A stretch of 64,000 nucleotides of DNA from Fontibacterium medardense (GCA_965235075.1 OZ249404.1:310001-374000), one strand, 5' to 3'. Counted from the first letter of the stretch, positions 24,759 to 35,220 are shown. Notes: generated from the sequence alone by a model not told the origin. Program-made: numbers and translations.

Positions 24759-25450
24759 TGTCAAAAAAACATTCAAAAAGATATACAGCTTTAATCAAGG
24801 GCCATGATAAGACAAAAGAACTTGCGTTACCTGAAGCTATTAAATTATTAAAAACAAAATCGAATACAAAGTTTCCAGAATCAATGGAAGCTATTTTCTT
24901 TTTAAATGTCGATAAAGCTAAAACAGATCAAAATTTAAGAACAGTGGTAGATTTACCAAATGGTAACGGTAGAAAAGTTAAAGTTGCAGTTATTTGTGGT
25001 AACGACAAACTGAGTGAAGCTAAATCTTCAGGAGCTGAAATAACTGGATCAGAAGATTTAATTAACGAGATTAATTCAGGAAAAGTAAATTTTGATGTAT
25101 TAATTTCAACTCCTGACATGATGGCAAAAGTTGGAAAATTAGGAAAAGTTCTTGGACCAAAAGGATTAATGCCCAACCCAAAATTAGGCACTGTTGCAAA
25201 AGACATAAAATCTACTGTAGAGGCAATTAAGAAAGGCAGAATTGAAATTAAATGTGATAAAGATGGAAATTTAGGTTTGTCAATTGGCAAAGTAAAATTT
25301 TCTGACAAAGAATTATCTGAAAATTTTAAAAGTGTTTATGAAGTTGTTTCAAAAGAAAAGCCAGCTGGTATTAAAGGAAATTTTATAAATTCAATTTATT
25401 TATCTACGACTATGGGTCCTTCAGTTAAACTTCAACTTTCGAGTATATAA
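24758..25450 (+). CDS. rplA: 50S ribosomal protein L1
   Basis: A 230-residue protein of the mobile L1 stalk. The signature KVGKLGKVLGPKGLMPNPKLGT is complete, with the terminal TMGPSVKLQ strand. L1 commonly represses its own operon in other bacteria; no copy of its rRNA-like target is visible before rplK, which has only a two-base gap. It overlaps rplK and rplJ by one base each. Confidence 0.97.
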   Translation: MSKKHSKRYTALIKGHDKTKELALPEAIKLLKTKSNTKFPESMEAIFFLNVDKAKTDQNLRTVVDLPNGNGRKVKVAVICGNDKLSEAKSSGAEITGSEDLINEINSGKVNFDVLISTPDMMAKVGKLGKVLGPKGLMPNPKLGTVAKDIKSTVEAIKKGRIEIKCDKDGNLGLSIGKVKFSDKELSENFKSVYEVVSKEKPAGIKGNFINSIYLSTTMGPSVKLQLSSI

Positions 25451-25959
25451 TGAATAGAGAACAAAAAAATACATATGTGAATGATTTAAAAACTGTCATT
25501 GCAGCTAATGAAGGAATTTTAGTTTATCATTACGAAGGGATCACGGTTAAAGATTTAGAAAGTCTTCGTGCTAAAATGAGAGAAAGCGGAGCTTTCTTGA
25601 AAATTACAAAAAATAGAATTACAAAAATTGCACTTAAAGGATCTAAGGCTGAAAAGTTAGAAAAATTTTTTAAAGGACCAACAGCTATTGCATGCTCAAA
25701 AGATCCAATTACTCTTGCGAAGACTTTAGTTACTTTTTCTAAAGGGAATGAAAAGCTAAAAATTCTTGGCGGCCTAATGGATGAGAAGCTTTTAGAGCCA
25801 TCAGATGTTGCTCATATAGCAACTTTACCTACGTTAAATGAAGCAAGAGCTAAAATTGTAGGTATTTTAGCTGCCCCAGCTCAAAAAATTGTTAGTATTT
25901 TGCTTGCACCAAGCGCAAAAATAGTTAATTTGATGCACGCTAAAAATTTAAAAAATTAA
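25450..25959 (+). CDS. rplJ: 50S ribosomal protein L10
   Basis: A 169-residue stalk base protein that binds L7/L12 dimers through its C-terminal helix. It opens with MNREQKNTYVNDLK and shows the GAFLKITKNRITKIAL segment. Its start overlaps the rplA stop by one base, so the L10-leader RNA seen before rplJ in many bacteria has no intergenic room here and would have to lie within rplA. Confidence 0.96.
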   Translation: MNREQKNTYVNDLKTVIAANEGILVYHYEGITVKDLESLRAKMRESGAFLKITKNRITKIALKGSKAEKLEKFFKGPTAIACSKDPITLAKTLVTFSKGNEKLKILGGLMDEKLLEPSDVAHIATLPTLNEARAKIVGILAAPAQKIVSILLAPSAKIVNLMHAKNLKN

Positions 25960-25978
25960 ACCCACTAGGATATTCAAA

Positions 25979-26356
25979 ATGCCAGACTTAAATAAAATTG
26001 TAGAAGAATTATCAAAATTAACTGTTGTTGAAGCAGCAGAACTTTCAAAAACTTTAGAAGAAAAATGGGGAGTATCAGCAGCAGCACCAGTTGCAGCAGT
26101 AGCTCCAGCAGCAGCAGCAGCAGGCGGCGCAGCAGCTGAAGAAAAAAATGATTTCATAGTTAATCTTGTTTCATCTGGCGACAACAAGATTGGAGTAATT
26201 AAAGAAGTAAGAGCGTTCACTGGTTTAGGTTTAAAAGAAGCTAAAGATTTAGTTGAAGGTGCACCAAAACAACTTAAAGCTGGCGTTAGCAAAAAAGATG
26301 CTGACGATGTTAAAAAGAAACTTGAAGCAGTTGGCGCAAAAGTAGAACTTAAGTAA
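25979..26356 (+). CDS. rplL: 50S ribosomal protein L7/L12
   Basis: A 125-residue protein with an N-terminal dimerisation helix, a long Ala/Pro hinge rich in GCA codons (about residues 35-54), and a globular domain with KIGVIKEVRAFTGLGLKEAKDLVE. It recruits translation factors. Spacing to rplJ is 19 bases, and a hairpin lies between it and rpoB. Confidence 0.97.
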   Translation: MPDLNKIVEELSKLTVVEAAELSKTLEEKWGVSAAAPVAAVAPAAAAAGGAAAEEKNDFIVNLVSSGDNKIGVIKEVRAFTGLGLKEAKDLVEGAPKQLKAGVSKKDADDVKKKLEAVGAKVELK

Positions 26357-26375
26357 ATTTAAATTTTTTTAAGAG

Positions 26376-26395
26376 CCGGATAATAAAATATTCGG
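26376..26395 (+). promoter_or_regulatory. Hairpin between rplL and rpoB
   Basis: CCGGATA (26376-26382) pairs with TATTCGG (26389-26395) through seven base pairs (one G-U) and a six-base loop, 10 bases before the rpoB ATG. No T-run follows. In other bacteria this gap carries an attenuator or RNase III site that lowers rpoBC relative to rplL; the same role is inferred here. Confidence 0.55.
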
Positions 26396-26405
26396 TTAAT
26401 AAACT

Positions 26406-29400
26406 ATGTTGTTATCTTTTACAGATAAGAAAAAAGTTAGAAAAAGTTTTGGTAAATTAGAAAATATACTTAATATTCCCGATTTAATAGAAGTCCAAGT
26501 TAACTCTTATAAAAATTTTTTAGAAGCAAACACAGAACATAAAGTTGATTCTGGAATTACAAAAGTATTTAAGGATATTTTTCCAATAGAGGAATTTTCA
26601 GGTCTCGCAACTATAGAATATATTTCTTATCGATTTGAAAAACCAAAATATACAGTTGAAGAATGTAATCAAAGAGGACTGACATATTCAGCGGCATTAA
26701 AAGCAACACTTAGATTAGTTGCGTATGACATCAACGAAGAAAAGCAAACCAAACAAGTTTTGTCTGCCAAAGAACAAGAAGTTTACATGAGTGATATTCC
26801 TCTTATGACTCCAAGAGGAACATTTGTTGTAAATGGAATTGAAAGAGTTTGTGTAAACCAGATGCATAGAAGTCCAGGAGTTTTTTTCGACCATGACAAA
26901 GGCAAGACCCATGCAAGTGGAAAATTATTATTTAGTTGCAGAGTTATTCCTTACAGAGGATCTTGGTTAGATTTCGAATATGACACAAAAGATATTTTAA
27001 ATTTTAGAATTGATAGAAAAAGAAAGTTGCCAGTAACGACATTATTAATGGCTCTCGGTTATAATAGAGATGATATTTTAAGTCTTTTTTATGAAAATAT
27101 TAGATACGATCTAACCTCAGAAGATGAGTGGAAAACAAAATTTACCCCAGAGAATTTTAGAAATTATAAGTTAAAAAATGATTTAATTAACGCTGAAACT
27201 AAAAAAGTTATCATCAAAAAAGATACAAAAATTTTGTATCCAATGGCATTAAAATTAAAGAAAGAAGGACTAAATAGTTACTTAGTTAAGACCCCTGATT
27301 TATTTGGAAAGTATTTAGCAAACGATATAATCAATGAAAAAACAGGTGAAGTAATTGCTGAATCCGGAGATGAAATTTCTAATGATTTAATTACTAAGCT
27401 TACAGATCTTAAAACAAAAACAATTTATCTACTTGATATTGATGGAGTAAATAGAGGGCCATTCTTAAGAAATACCTTAACTATTGATAAAAATCTTAAT
27501 CAAGATGAAGCTAGCATGGACATTTATCGTGTTTTAAGACCAGGAGAGCCACCAACAATAGAAACAGCTAAAAATTTATTTGGTAACCTATTCTTCAATC
27601 ATACAAGATATGACCTTTCAGAAACAGGTCGTGTAAAAATGAATGCGAGAATGGACCTTGATTGCGATCCAAAATTAACCGTTCTAAGAAAAGAAGATAT
27701 CGTTACAATCGTTAAACATATGCTAGACCTCAAAGACGGCAAAGGTGAAGTGGATGACATTGATCATCTTGGAAATCGTAGACTTAGATCGGTTGGAGAG
27801 CTTGTAGAAAATCAATTTAGAATTGGACTAATAAGAATGGAAAGAGCCATCAAAGAAAAAATGGCTTCTGTTGAAATCGATTCAGTAATGCCACAAGATT
27901 TAATTAACGCAAAACCAATAGCTGCCTGTCTTAAAGAATTTTTTGGAACTTCTCCATTATCTCAATTTATGGATCAAACAAATCCACTTGCTGAAATTAC
28001 TCATAAAAGAAGAGTGTCGGCTCTTGGACCCGGAGGATTAAATAGAGAAAGAGCAGGATTTGAAGTTCGAGATGTTCACCCAACTCATTATGGAAGAATA
28101 TGTCCGATCGAAACACCGGAAGGACCAAATATTGGATTAATTAATAGTCTAGCAACCTATTCAAGAATTAATAAATACGGGTTTATTGAGAGTCCGTATA
28201 GAAAAGTTGTTAATGGAAAAGTAACAAAAGAGATTCATTATTTATCTGCAATGGAAGAAGGCAAATATACAATTGCTCAAGCTAACTCTCCGTTAAGCAA
28301 AGAAAATACTTTTGTTGATGATTTAGTTTCTTGCAGAAAATCATTAGGATTTGAATTAGCGAAACCTGAAAACGTTGACTTTATGGACGTTTCACCAAAA
28401 CAAGTTGTGTCAGTTGCTGCAGCTTTAATTCCATTCTTAGAAAATGACGATGCTAACAGAGCGTTGATGGGATCGAACATGATGAGACAAGCAGTTCCTT
28501 TAATTAAAAATGAATCTCCATTAGTTGGAACAGGCATAGAAAAAGATGTTGCTGTAGATTCAGGAGCAACTTTAGTTGCAAAACGAGACGGAGTTGTAGA
28601 TAAAATTGATGGAAAAAGAATTGTTGTCAGAGTAACTAGCGAAAAAGATCTTACAAAATCTGGTGTTGATATTTACAACTTAAGCAAATTTCAAAGATCA
28701 AACCAGAATACATGCATCAATCAAAGACCATTAGTTAAAGTTGGAGATAAAATTAGAAAAGGCGATGTTATTGCGGATGGTCCATCAACTCAATTTGGTG
28801 AATTAGCACTAGGCAAAAACGTAATGGTAGCATTTATGCCATGGCGTGGTTACAACTTTGAGGACTCAATATTAATTTCCGAAAGATGTGTAACAGATGA
28901 TGTTTTTACATCAATTCACATTGAAGAATATAGCGTCATGGCTAGAGATACAAAACTTGGGCCTGAAGAAATTACAAGAGACATTCCAAACACTGCTGAG
29001 GAAAATTTAATTAATTTAGATGAATCTGGAGTTGTTTATGTTGGAGCAGAAGTTAAACCTGGAGATATATTAGTTGGAAAAGTTACGCCAAAAGGAGATT
29101 CACCAGTTAACGCAGAAGAAAAATTATTAAGAGCAATTTTTGGTGAAAAAGCAATTGATGTAAGAGACACATCTCTAAAAATGCCTTCAGGAACGAATGG
29201 CGTAGTAGTTGAAGTAAGAGTATTTAATAGACACGGTATTGAAAAAGACGAAAGAGCAATATCTATTGAAAGAGCTGAAATTGAGTCAGTTCAAAATGAT
29301 AAAAATGCCGAAGAAGAAATTTTAGAATCAAATATTAAAGCCAGAGTAAAAAGCACTTTAGTTTCTGCAAAACTTGAAGAAGATTTTAAATCTTTTAAAA

Positions 29401-30488
29401 AAAGTACAGTTTTATCAGAAGATAATTTGTCCGAATTAACTGCAAATGAATTATTCAAATTAGTCATTGAAGATAAAAAAGTTCAATCAAATTTAGCAAT
29501 TTTAAAAGAACAATTTGTTAAAGCTAAAAAAGATATTCAAACGAGATTTGAAGACCAGGTAGATAAAATTCAAAAAGGCGACGACTTATTACCAGGCGTC
29601 ATGAAAATGGTGAAAGTTTTCGTTGCCATGAAAAGAAAACTTCAGGCTGGAGATAAAATGGCAGGAAGACATGGTAACAAAGGAGTTATTAGTAGAATTG
29701 TACCGGCCGAAGACATGCCTTACATGAAGGATGGAAGACCAGTTGATATTGTTCTAAATCCATTAGGTGTTCCAAGTCGTATGAACGTAGGTCAAATTTT
29801 AGAGACACATTTAGGATGGGCTTGTTCTGAAATGGGTGAGAAAATTAAAAAATTAATTGAAGATGTTCAAAAAAATTCTTCTAAAAAAGAAGAGTTAAAA
29901 AATTATTTAGGAAAAATTTACAAGGGAGATGTAGGTGATGAAATTAAAAATTTATCTGATACAGAACTTAATGAATTAAGTTACAATTTATCAAGTGGCG
30001 TTCCTATAGCTACACCAGTTTTCGATGGGGCTAGTGTAAATGATGTTACTGAAATGTTAAAATTTTGTGGATTACCAGAATCTGGACAGACTGATTTATA
30101 TGATGGCAGAACTGGTGAAAAAATTGATCGTCAAGTTACAGTTGGAATCATTTACATGTTAAAATTAGCCCACATGGTTGATGATAAAATTCATGCTCGT
30201 TCTACTGGTCCTTACAGTTTAGTTACACAACAACCTTTAGGTGGAAAAGCTCAATTTGGTGGTCAAAGATTTGGAGAAATGGAAGTTTGGGCATTAGAAG
30301 CTTACGGAGCAGCATATACTTTGCAAGAAATTTTGACAATTAAATCAGATGATGTGGCGGGAAGAACAAAAGTTTATGAAACTATTGTTAAAGGAGATGA
30401 CGATTTTGAATCAGGAGTTCCAGAATCATTTAACGTTTTAATTAAAGAGATCAGATCTTTAGGTTTAAATATTGAGTTAACAAATTAA
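26406..30488 (+). CDS. rpoB: RNA polymerase beta subunit
   Basis: A 1360-residue core subunit. Visible landmarks are the Rif-region block (LSQFMDQTNPLAEITHKRR and GLNRERAGFEVRDVHPTHYGRICPIETPEGPNIG), the PWRGYNFEDSILISE segment, the catalytic-region motif GDKMAGRHGNKG near residue 1080, and the C-terminal GGKAQFGGQRFGEMEVWALEAYGA clamp. The rifampicin-region residues look wild type. Length matches alphaproteobacterial RpoB. It is three bases before rpoC. Confidence 0.98.
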   Translation: MLLSFTDKKKVRKSFGKLENILNIPDLIEVQVNSYKNFLEANTEHKVDSGITKVFKDIFPIEEFSGLATIEYISYRFEKPKYTVEECNQRGLTYSAALKATLRLVAYDINEEKQTKQVLSAKEQEVYMSDIPLMTPRGTFVVNGIERVCVNQMHRSPGVFFDHDKGKTHASGKLLFSCRVIPYRGSWLDFEYDTKDILNFRIDRKRKLPVTTLLMALGYNRDDILSLFYENIRYDLTSEDEWKTKFTPENFRNYKLKNDLINAETKKVIIKKDTKILYPMALKLKKEGLNSYLVKTPDLFGKYLANDIINEKTGEVIAESGDEISNDLITKLTDLKTKTIYLLDIDGVNRGPFLRNTLTIDKNLNQDEASMDIYRVLRPGEPPTIETAKNLFGNLFFNHTRYDLSETGRVKMNARMDLDCDPKLTVLRKEDIVTIVKHMLDLKDGKGEVDDIDHLGNRRLRSVGELVENQFRIGLIRMERAIKEKMASVEIDSVMPQDLINAKPIAACLKEFFGTSPLSQFMDQTNPLAEITHKRRVSALGPGGLNRERAGFEVRDVHPTHYGRICPIETPEGPNIGLINSLATYSRINKYGFIESPYRKVVNGKVTKEIHYLSAMEEGKYTIAQANSPLSKENTFVDDLVSCRKSLGFELAKPENVDFMDVSPKQVVSVAAALIPFLENDDANRALMGSNMMRQAVPLIKNESPLVGTGIEKDVAVDSGATLVAKRDGVVDKIDGKRIVVRVTSEKDLTKSGVDIYNLSKFQRSNQNTCINQRPLVKVGDKIRKGDVIADGPSTQFGELALGKNVMVAFMPWRGYNFEDSILISERCVTDDVFTSIHIEEYSVMARDTKLGPEEITRDIPNTAEENLINLDESGVVYVGAEVKPGDILVGKVTPKGDSPVNAEEKLLRAIFGEKAIDVRDTSLKMPSGTNGVVVEVRVFNRHGIEKDERAISIERAEIESVQNDKNAEEEILESNIKARVKSTLVSAKLEEDFKSFKKSTVLSEDNLSELTANELFKLVIEDKKVQSNLAILKEQFVKAKKDIQTRFEDQVDKIQKGDDLLPGVMKMVKVFVAMKRKLQAGDKMAGRHGNKGVISRIVPAEDMPYMKDGRPVDIVLNPLGVPSRMNVGQILETHLGWACSEMGEKIKKLIEDVQKNSSKKEELKNYLGKIYKGDVGDEIKNLSDTELNELSYNLSSGVPIATPVFDGASVNDVTEMLKFCGLPESGQTDLYDGRTGEKIDRQVTVGIIYMLKLAHMVDDKIHARSTGPYSLVTQQPLGGKAQFGGQRFGEMEVWALEAYGAAYTLQEILTIKSDDVAGRTKVYETIVKGDDDFESGVPESFNVLIKEIRSLGLNIELTN

Positions 30489-30491
30489 ATT

Positions 30492-33400
30492 ATGAGCAAA
30501 GAATTAACAAATTTATTTAAAAAAAATATTAATAAAGAAAATTTTAATAATATTAAAATTTCCTTAGCTAGTCCTGAAAAGATTAAATCTTGGTCATTTG
30601 GTGAAATTAAAAAGCCTGAAACCATTAACTACAGAACATTTAAACCTGAAAAAGATGGATTATTTTGTTCTAGAATATTTGGACCAGTAAAAGATTACGA
30701 ATGTTTATGCGGTAAGTATAAACGTATGAAATTCAGAGGAATTATTTGCGAAAAGTGCGGAGTAGAAGTTACTAAAGCAAATGTAAGACGTGAACGAATG
30801 GGTCACGTAGAACTATCAACGCCAGTTTCTCACATTTGGTTTTTAAAATCATTGCCAAGTAGAATTGCTCTTGCGATGGATATGAAGCTCAAAGACCTTG
30901 AAAAAGTTTTATATTTTGAAAATTTTATCGTTATTGAACCAGGATTAACAGAATTTAAGAAAAATCAATTAATTACAGAAGAAGAATTATTAAAAGCTCA
31001 AGAAAAATACGGAGAAGATCAGTTCTCAGCAGGAATTGGCGCTGAAGCTATTAGAGAAGTGTTAGCTGCTATCGATTTACCAGCTGAAAGAGAAAGATTA
31101 AGAGAAGTTTTAAAAACAACAACTTCTAAGGTTGCTGAAGAGAGAACTATTAAAAGATTAAAACTAGTTGAGAATTTTATAAACTCTGGAAACAAACCTG
31201 AATGGATGATTTTAACTGTTATACCAGTTATTCCACCAGAGCTTAGACCTTTAGTTCCACTTGATGGTGGAAGATTTGCAACATCTGATCTTAACGATCT
31301 ATATCGAAGAGTTATTAATAGAAATAATCGATTAAAGAGATTAATGGAATTAAGAGCCCCAGATATTATTGTTAGAAATGAAAAACGTATGCTGCAAGAA
31401 GCAGTTGACGCTTTATTTGATAACGGAAGAAGAGGAAGAGTAATCACAGGAACTGGAAAGAGACCTCTTAAATCTTTGGCAGACATGCTTAAAGGTAAGC
31501 AGGGACGTTTCAGACAAAACTTATTAGGAAAACGAGTAGATTACTCAGGAAGATCTGTAATTGTTGTAGGTCCTGAATTAAAACTTCATCAGTGCGGTCT
31601 TCCAAAAAAAATGGCACTAGAATTATTTAAGCCATTTATTTATGCAAAATTAGACAAACTTGGTCTTGCGACAACAATTAAGCAGGCTAAAAAAATAGTA
31701 GAAAAAGAAAAATCAGAAGTTTGGGATATTTTAGAGGAGGTTGTTAGAGAACATCCAATTCTTTTAAACAGAGCTCCAACACTTCATAGATTAGGAATTC
31801 AAGCCTTTGAACCTTTGTTAATTGAAGGAAAAGCAATTCAATTACATCCTTTAGTTACAGCTGCTTTTAATGCTGACTTTGACGGCGACCAAATGGCTGT
31901 TCATGTTCCCTTAAGTATTGAAGCTCAGTTAGAAGCAAGAGTTTTAATGATGTCGACAAATAATATTTTAAGCCCGTCAAACGGAAAACCTATTATTGTT
32001 CCATCACAAGATATGGTGTTAGGAATTTATTACATGTCACAATTTTTTGGAGATCAAGATACTAAACCTGTTGGCTACTTTTTAAACTTAGATGAAATTG
32101 CACAAGGACTTGAAAATAAATCAATAAATATTCATTCTAAAATTGTATCACGATTTGAAACAGTAGATGAAAAAGGTAAGCCAGTTTTTAAAACATACCA
32201 AAGTAGTGTTGGTAGATTTTTATTAGCTGACGTTCTTCCAAAGCATCATAAAATTTCATTTGATTTAGTAAATAAATTATTAACTAAAAAGCAAATTTCT
32301 GAACTTATCGATATTATTTTTAGATACTGCGGTCAAAAAGAAACAGTAATTTTTTGCGATAGATTAATGACTATTGGTTTCCTTAATGCATTTAAAGCAG
32401 GAATATCTTTTGGAAAAGATGATTTAGTTATTCCTGAATCAAAAGAAAAAATTATAACCGAAGCTAAAAAAATGGTTGAGGAGTATGAAACTCAATACTC
32501 CGAAGGTTTAATTACTAAAGGCGAGAAATATAACAAAGTTGTGGATCAGTGGTCTAAATGTACAGATAAGATTGCAAGCGAGATGATGAAAAATATCTCT
32601 GCTTCTAAAATCAATAAAGAAGATGGCTCAATAACTACTAACTCTATATTCATGATGGCAGATTCAGGTGCCAGAGGTTCAGCAGCTCAGATGAAACAGT
32701 TAGCTGGTATGAGAGGTCTAATGGCAAAACCATCTGGTGAGATTATTGAAACACCTATTATTTCAAACTTTAAAGAAGGTTTGACAGTTTTGGAATATTT
32801 TACATCTACTCACGGGGCAAGAAAAGGACTTGCGGATACGGCTTTAAAAACAGCAAACTCTGGATATTTAACAAGAAGATTATGTGACGTTTCTCAAGAT
32901 GTTATTGTAAGACTTAAATTTTGCGGAACTAAAAAACATATTAATATTAGCGAGATCATAGAGGGCGGTAATATCATCGTGTCTTTAACAGAAAGATCTC
33001 TAGGAAGAATTGCTGCTAAAGATATTAAAGCTCCAAATACAGGAGATGTTATCGTAAAAGCAAAACAATTAATTGAAGAAAAACAATGTGAATTAATGGA
33101 TGCCGCTGGTGTTAAATCTATCGATGTTTACTCACCAATTACTTGTGAAGCAAAAGATGGAATTTGTTCAACTTGTTATGGAAGAGATTTAGCAAGAGGA
33201 AGATTAGTATCTATTGGTGAGTGCGTTGGAATGATAGCAGCTCAATCAATTGGAGAGCCAGGAACGCAGCTTACAATGAGAACGTTCCACGTTGGAGGAA
33301 CAGCACAAATTAAACAAGAGTCATCAATAACTGCACCTTCAGAAGGAGTATTAAAAGTTTCTAATCAAAACTTAATTGAAGATTCTAAAAAAGAATTAAT

Positions 33401-34652
33401 AGTAATGGGAAGAAATACAGAAATTATTATTGAAAAAAACGGCACAAACGTTGCAATGTATAAAATTCCATACGGATCTAGACTTTTTGCAAAACCAGAT
33501 CAGCCTGTTAAAAAAGGTCAAAAAATTTGCGAGTGGGATCCATACACTCTACCAGTTATTTCAGAAACGGATGGTATTGTTAATTTTGTAGATTTGATTG
33601 ATGGAGCATCAATTACAGATGCTACAGATGAAGCTACAGGAATTTCTTCTAAAGTTGTTCTAGATTGGAGAGGTCAATCTAAGAATCTTGATCTTAAACC
33701 AAGAATTACTCTAAGAGATAGCAAAGGAAAAGTTGTTAAAAAAGCTGACGACAACGAAGCAAGATATTATTTAGTTCCAGAAACAATTTTGTCAGTTGAA
33801 GATGGTGACAAAGTTAATGCTGGAGATGTATTAGCTAGATTACCAAAAGCAACTTCCAAAACAAAAGATATTACCGGAGGATTACCAAGAGTTGCTGAAT
33901 TATTTGAAGCAAGAAAACCTAAAGAAGGAGCTATCATTGCTGAGAATGATGGTAAAATTGAATTTGGAAAAGAAGTTAGAGGGAAACTTAAAATTACAAT
34001 TAAATCAAAAGCTGGAATTGAATCTTCATATTTAATTCCAAAAGGAAAACAAGTTAACTTTAACCCAGGCGAAGAAATTAAAAAAGGAGAATATTTATTA
34101 GATGGCAGTCCAGCTCCTCATGATATTTTAAGAATTTTAGGAGTAGAAGCTCTTGCAAATTATTTTATAGACGAAGTTCAGGAAGTTTACAGATTACAAG
34201 GTGTTATAATAAACGATAAACATATAGAAGTTATCGTTAGACAGATGCTAAGAAAAGTTGAAATCAAAGCTTCTGGTGATACTCCATTCTTAGTAGGAGA
34301 ATTAGTTGATAAAATTGATTTGGATGAATTAAATAAAAAATTAGTTTCAGAAGGTAAAGCTCCTGCAAAAGTTGATCCAGTATTGCTGGGTATTACAAAG
34401 GCTTCATTACAGACCAAATCATTTATTTCTGCAGCTTCATTCCAAGAAACAACAAGAGTTCTTACTGAGGCAGCAATCAAAGGTAAAGTTGATGTGCTTC
34501 ATGGACTGAAAGAAAACGTTATCGTTGGAAGATTAATTCCAGCAGGAACAGGAGATAGCACATTTAAATACTCTAAAATCGCTCGCGAAAGAGACATGGA
34601 GCTTCAAAGCAGCAAAGCAAAAGCCCCAGAGCAATTAGAGGTTACTAAGTAG
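30492..34652 (+). CDS. rpoC: RNA polymerase beta' subunit
   Basis: A 1386-residue catalytic subunit. The N-terminal zinc finger starts at Cys71 (CLCGKYKRMKFRGIICEKCG), the active-site NADFDGDQMAVH has Asp462, Asp464 and Asp466, the bridge and trigger elements include MADSGARGSAAQMKQLAGMRGLM, and the second zinc site includes CEAKDGICSTCYGRD. The start follows rpoB by ATT only, with no clear ribosome site, so re-initiation is likely. A 194-nt leader-like gap separates it from rpsL. Confidence 0.98.
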   Translation: MSKELTNLFKKNINKENFNNIKISLASPEKIKSWSFGEIKKPETINYRTFKPEKDGLFCSRIFGPVKDYECLCGKYKRMKFRGIICEKCGVEVTKANVRRERMGHVELSTPVSHIWFLKSLPSRIALAMDMKLKDLEKVLYFENFIVIEPGLTEFKKNQLITEEELLKAQEKYGEDQFSAGIGAEAIREVLAAIDLPAERERLREVLKTTTSKVAEERTIKRLKLVENFINSGNKPEWMILTVIPVIPPELRPLVPLDGGRFATSDLNDLYRRVINRNNRLKRLMELRAPDIIVRNEKRMLQEAVDALFDNGRRGRVITGTGKRPLKSLADMLKGKQGRFRQNLLGKRVDYSGRSVIVVGPELKLHQCGLPKKMALELFKPFIYAKLDKLGLATTIKQAKKIVEKEKSEVWDILEEVVREHPILLNRAPTLHRLGIQAFEPLLIEGKAIQLHPLVTAAFNADFDGDQMAVHVPLSIEAQLEARVLMMSTNNILSPSNGKPIIVPSQDMVLGIYYMSQFFGDQDTKPVGYFLNLDEIAQGLENKSINIHSKIVSRFETVDEKGKPVFKTYQSSVGRFLLADVLPKHHKISFDLVNKLLTKKQISELIDIIFRYCGQKETVIFCDRLMTIGFLNAFKAGISFGKDDLVIPESKEKIITEAKKMVEEYETQYSEGLITKGEKYNKVVDQWSKCTDKIASEMMKNISASKINKEDGSITTNSIFMMADSGARGSAAQMKQLAGMRGLMAKPSGEIIETPIISNFKEGLTVLEYFTSTHGARKGLADTALKTANSGYLTRRLCDVSQDVIVRLKFCGTKKHINISEIIEGGNIIVSLTERSLGRIAAKDIKAPNTGDVIVKAKQLIEEKQCELMDAAGVKSIDVYSPITCEAKDGICSTCYGRDLARGRLVSIGECVGMIAAQSIGEPGTQLTMRTFHVGGTAQIKQESSITAPSEGVLKVSNQNLIEDSKKELIVMGRNTEIIIEKNGTNVAMYKIPYGSRLFAKPDQPVKKGQKICEWDPYTLPVISETDGIVNFVDLIDGASITDATDEATGISSKVVLDWRGQSKNLDLKPRITLRDSKGKVVKKADDNEARYYLVPETILSVEDGDKVNAGDVLARLPKATSKTKDITGGLPRVAELFEARKPKEGAIIAENDGKIEFGKEVRGKLKITIKSKAGIESSYLIPKGKQVNFNPGEEIKKGEYLLDGSPAPHDILRILGVEALANYFIDEVQEVYRLQGVIINDKHIEVIVRQMLRKVEIKASGDTPFLVGELVDKIDLDELNKKLVSEGKAPAKVDPVLLGITKASLQTKSFISAASFQETTRVLTEAAIKGKVDVLHGLKENVIVGRLIPAGTGDSTFKYSKIARERDMELQSSKAKAPEQLEVTK

Positions 34653-34746
34653 CAATTAGCTAAGTTTTTCAATACTAATTAAGTAGTTATTTATACAACT
34701 ACAATTTGACCTTTCCCTTAATTTAAGTATTATGCCCACACTTTTT

Positions 34747-34808
34747 TAAGGTAGTAAGTAAGGCTCTCGAGCACTTAAACTCCTACCAGATTTTAGGTTT
34801 CGACCTTA
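34747..34808 (+). promoter_or_regulatory. Structured leader before rpsL (candidate attenuator)
   Basis: The 194-nt rpoC-rpsL gap is the longest in the ribosomal run. GGTAG (34750-34754) can pair with CTACC (34783-34787). AGGT-TTCG-ACCT (34795-34806) makes a UUCG-looped hairpin followed by TATTTT. TAAGGT (34747-34752) can instead pair with ACCTTA (34803-34808), excluding both. A further GTAGTT/AACTAC hairpin is at 34683-34702. Mutually exclusive pairings are typical of attenuators; ribosomal-protein leaders before rpsL have been described in related Rickettsiales. Confidence 0.4.
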
Positions 34809-34846
34809 TTTTCTATCCTTAAATTATTAAAATTTTTTATAAATTT

Positions 34847-35218
34847 ATGCCAACGATTAATCAACTCGTTAAACGAGGAAGAGTTAAACCAAAAGTAAGG
34901 AACAAAGTTCCAGCGTTAGAAGCGTCACCTCAAAAAAGAGGAGTGTGCACTAGAGTTTATACAACAACTCCAAAAAAACCAAACTCAGCATTACGTAAAG
35001 TTGCTAGAGTTCGTCTGTCAAACGGTTTTGAAGTTACTAGTTATATTCCAGGTGAAGGACATAATTTACAAGAACACTCAGTAGTTATGATTAGAGGTGG
35101 AAGGGTAAAAGATTTACCAGGAGTTCGTTATCATACTATTCGAGGAGTTCTTGATACTCAGGGTGTTACAAAAATGAAACAACAAAGATCTAAATACGGA
35201 GCAAAGAGACCTAAATAA
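34847..35218 (+). CDS. rpsL: 30S ribosomal protein S12
   Basis: A 123-residue decoding-centre protein. The motifs TTPKKPNSALRKVARVRL and GHNLQEHSVVMIRGGRVKDLPGVRYH are complete; the lysine residues linked to streptomycin response (KKPN and GRVKDLPG) are the sensitive type. It heads the str section, two bases before rpsG. Confidence 0.98.
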   Translation: MPTINQLVKRGRVKPKVRNKVPALEASPQKRGVCTRVYTTTPKKPNSALRKVARVRLSNGFEVTSYIPGEGHNLQEHSVVMIRGGRVKDLPGVRYHTIRGVLDTQGVTKMKQQRSKYGAKRPK

Positions 35219-35220
35219 TT

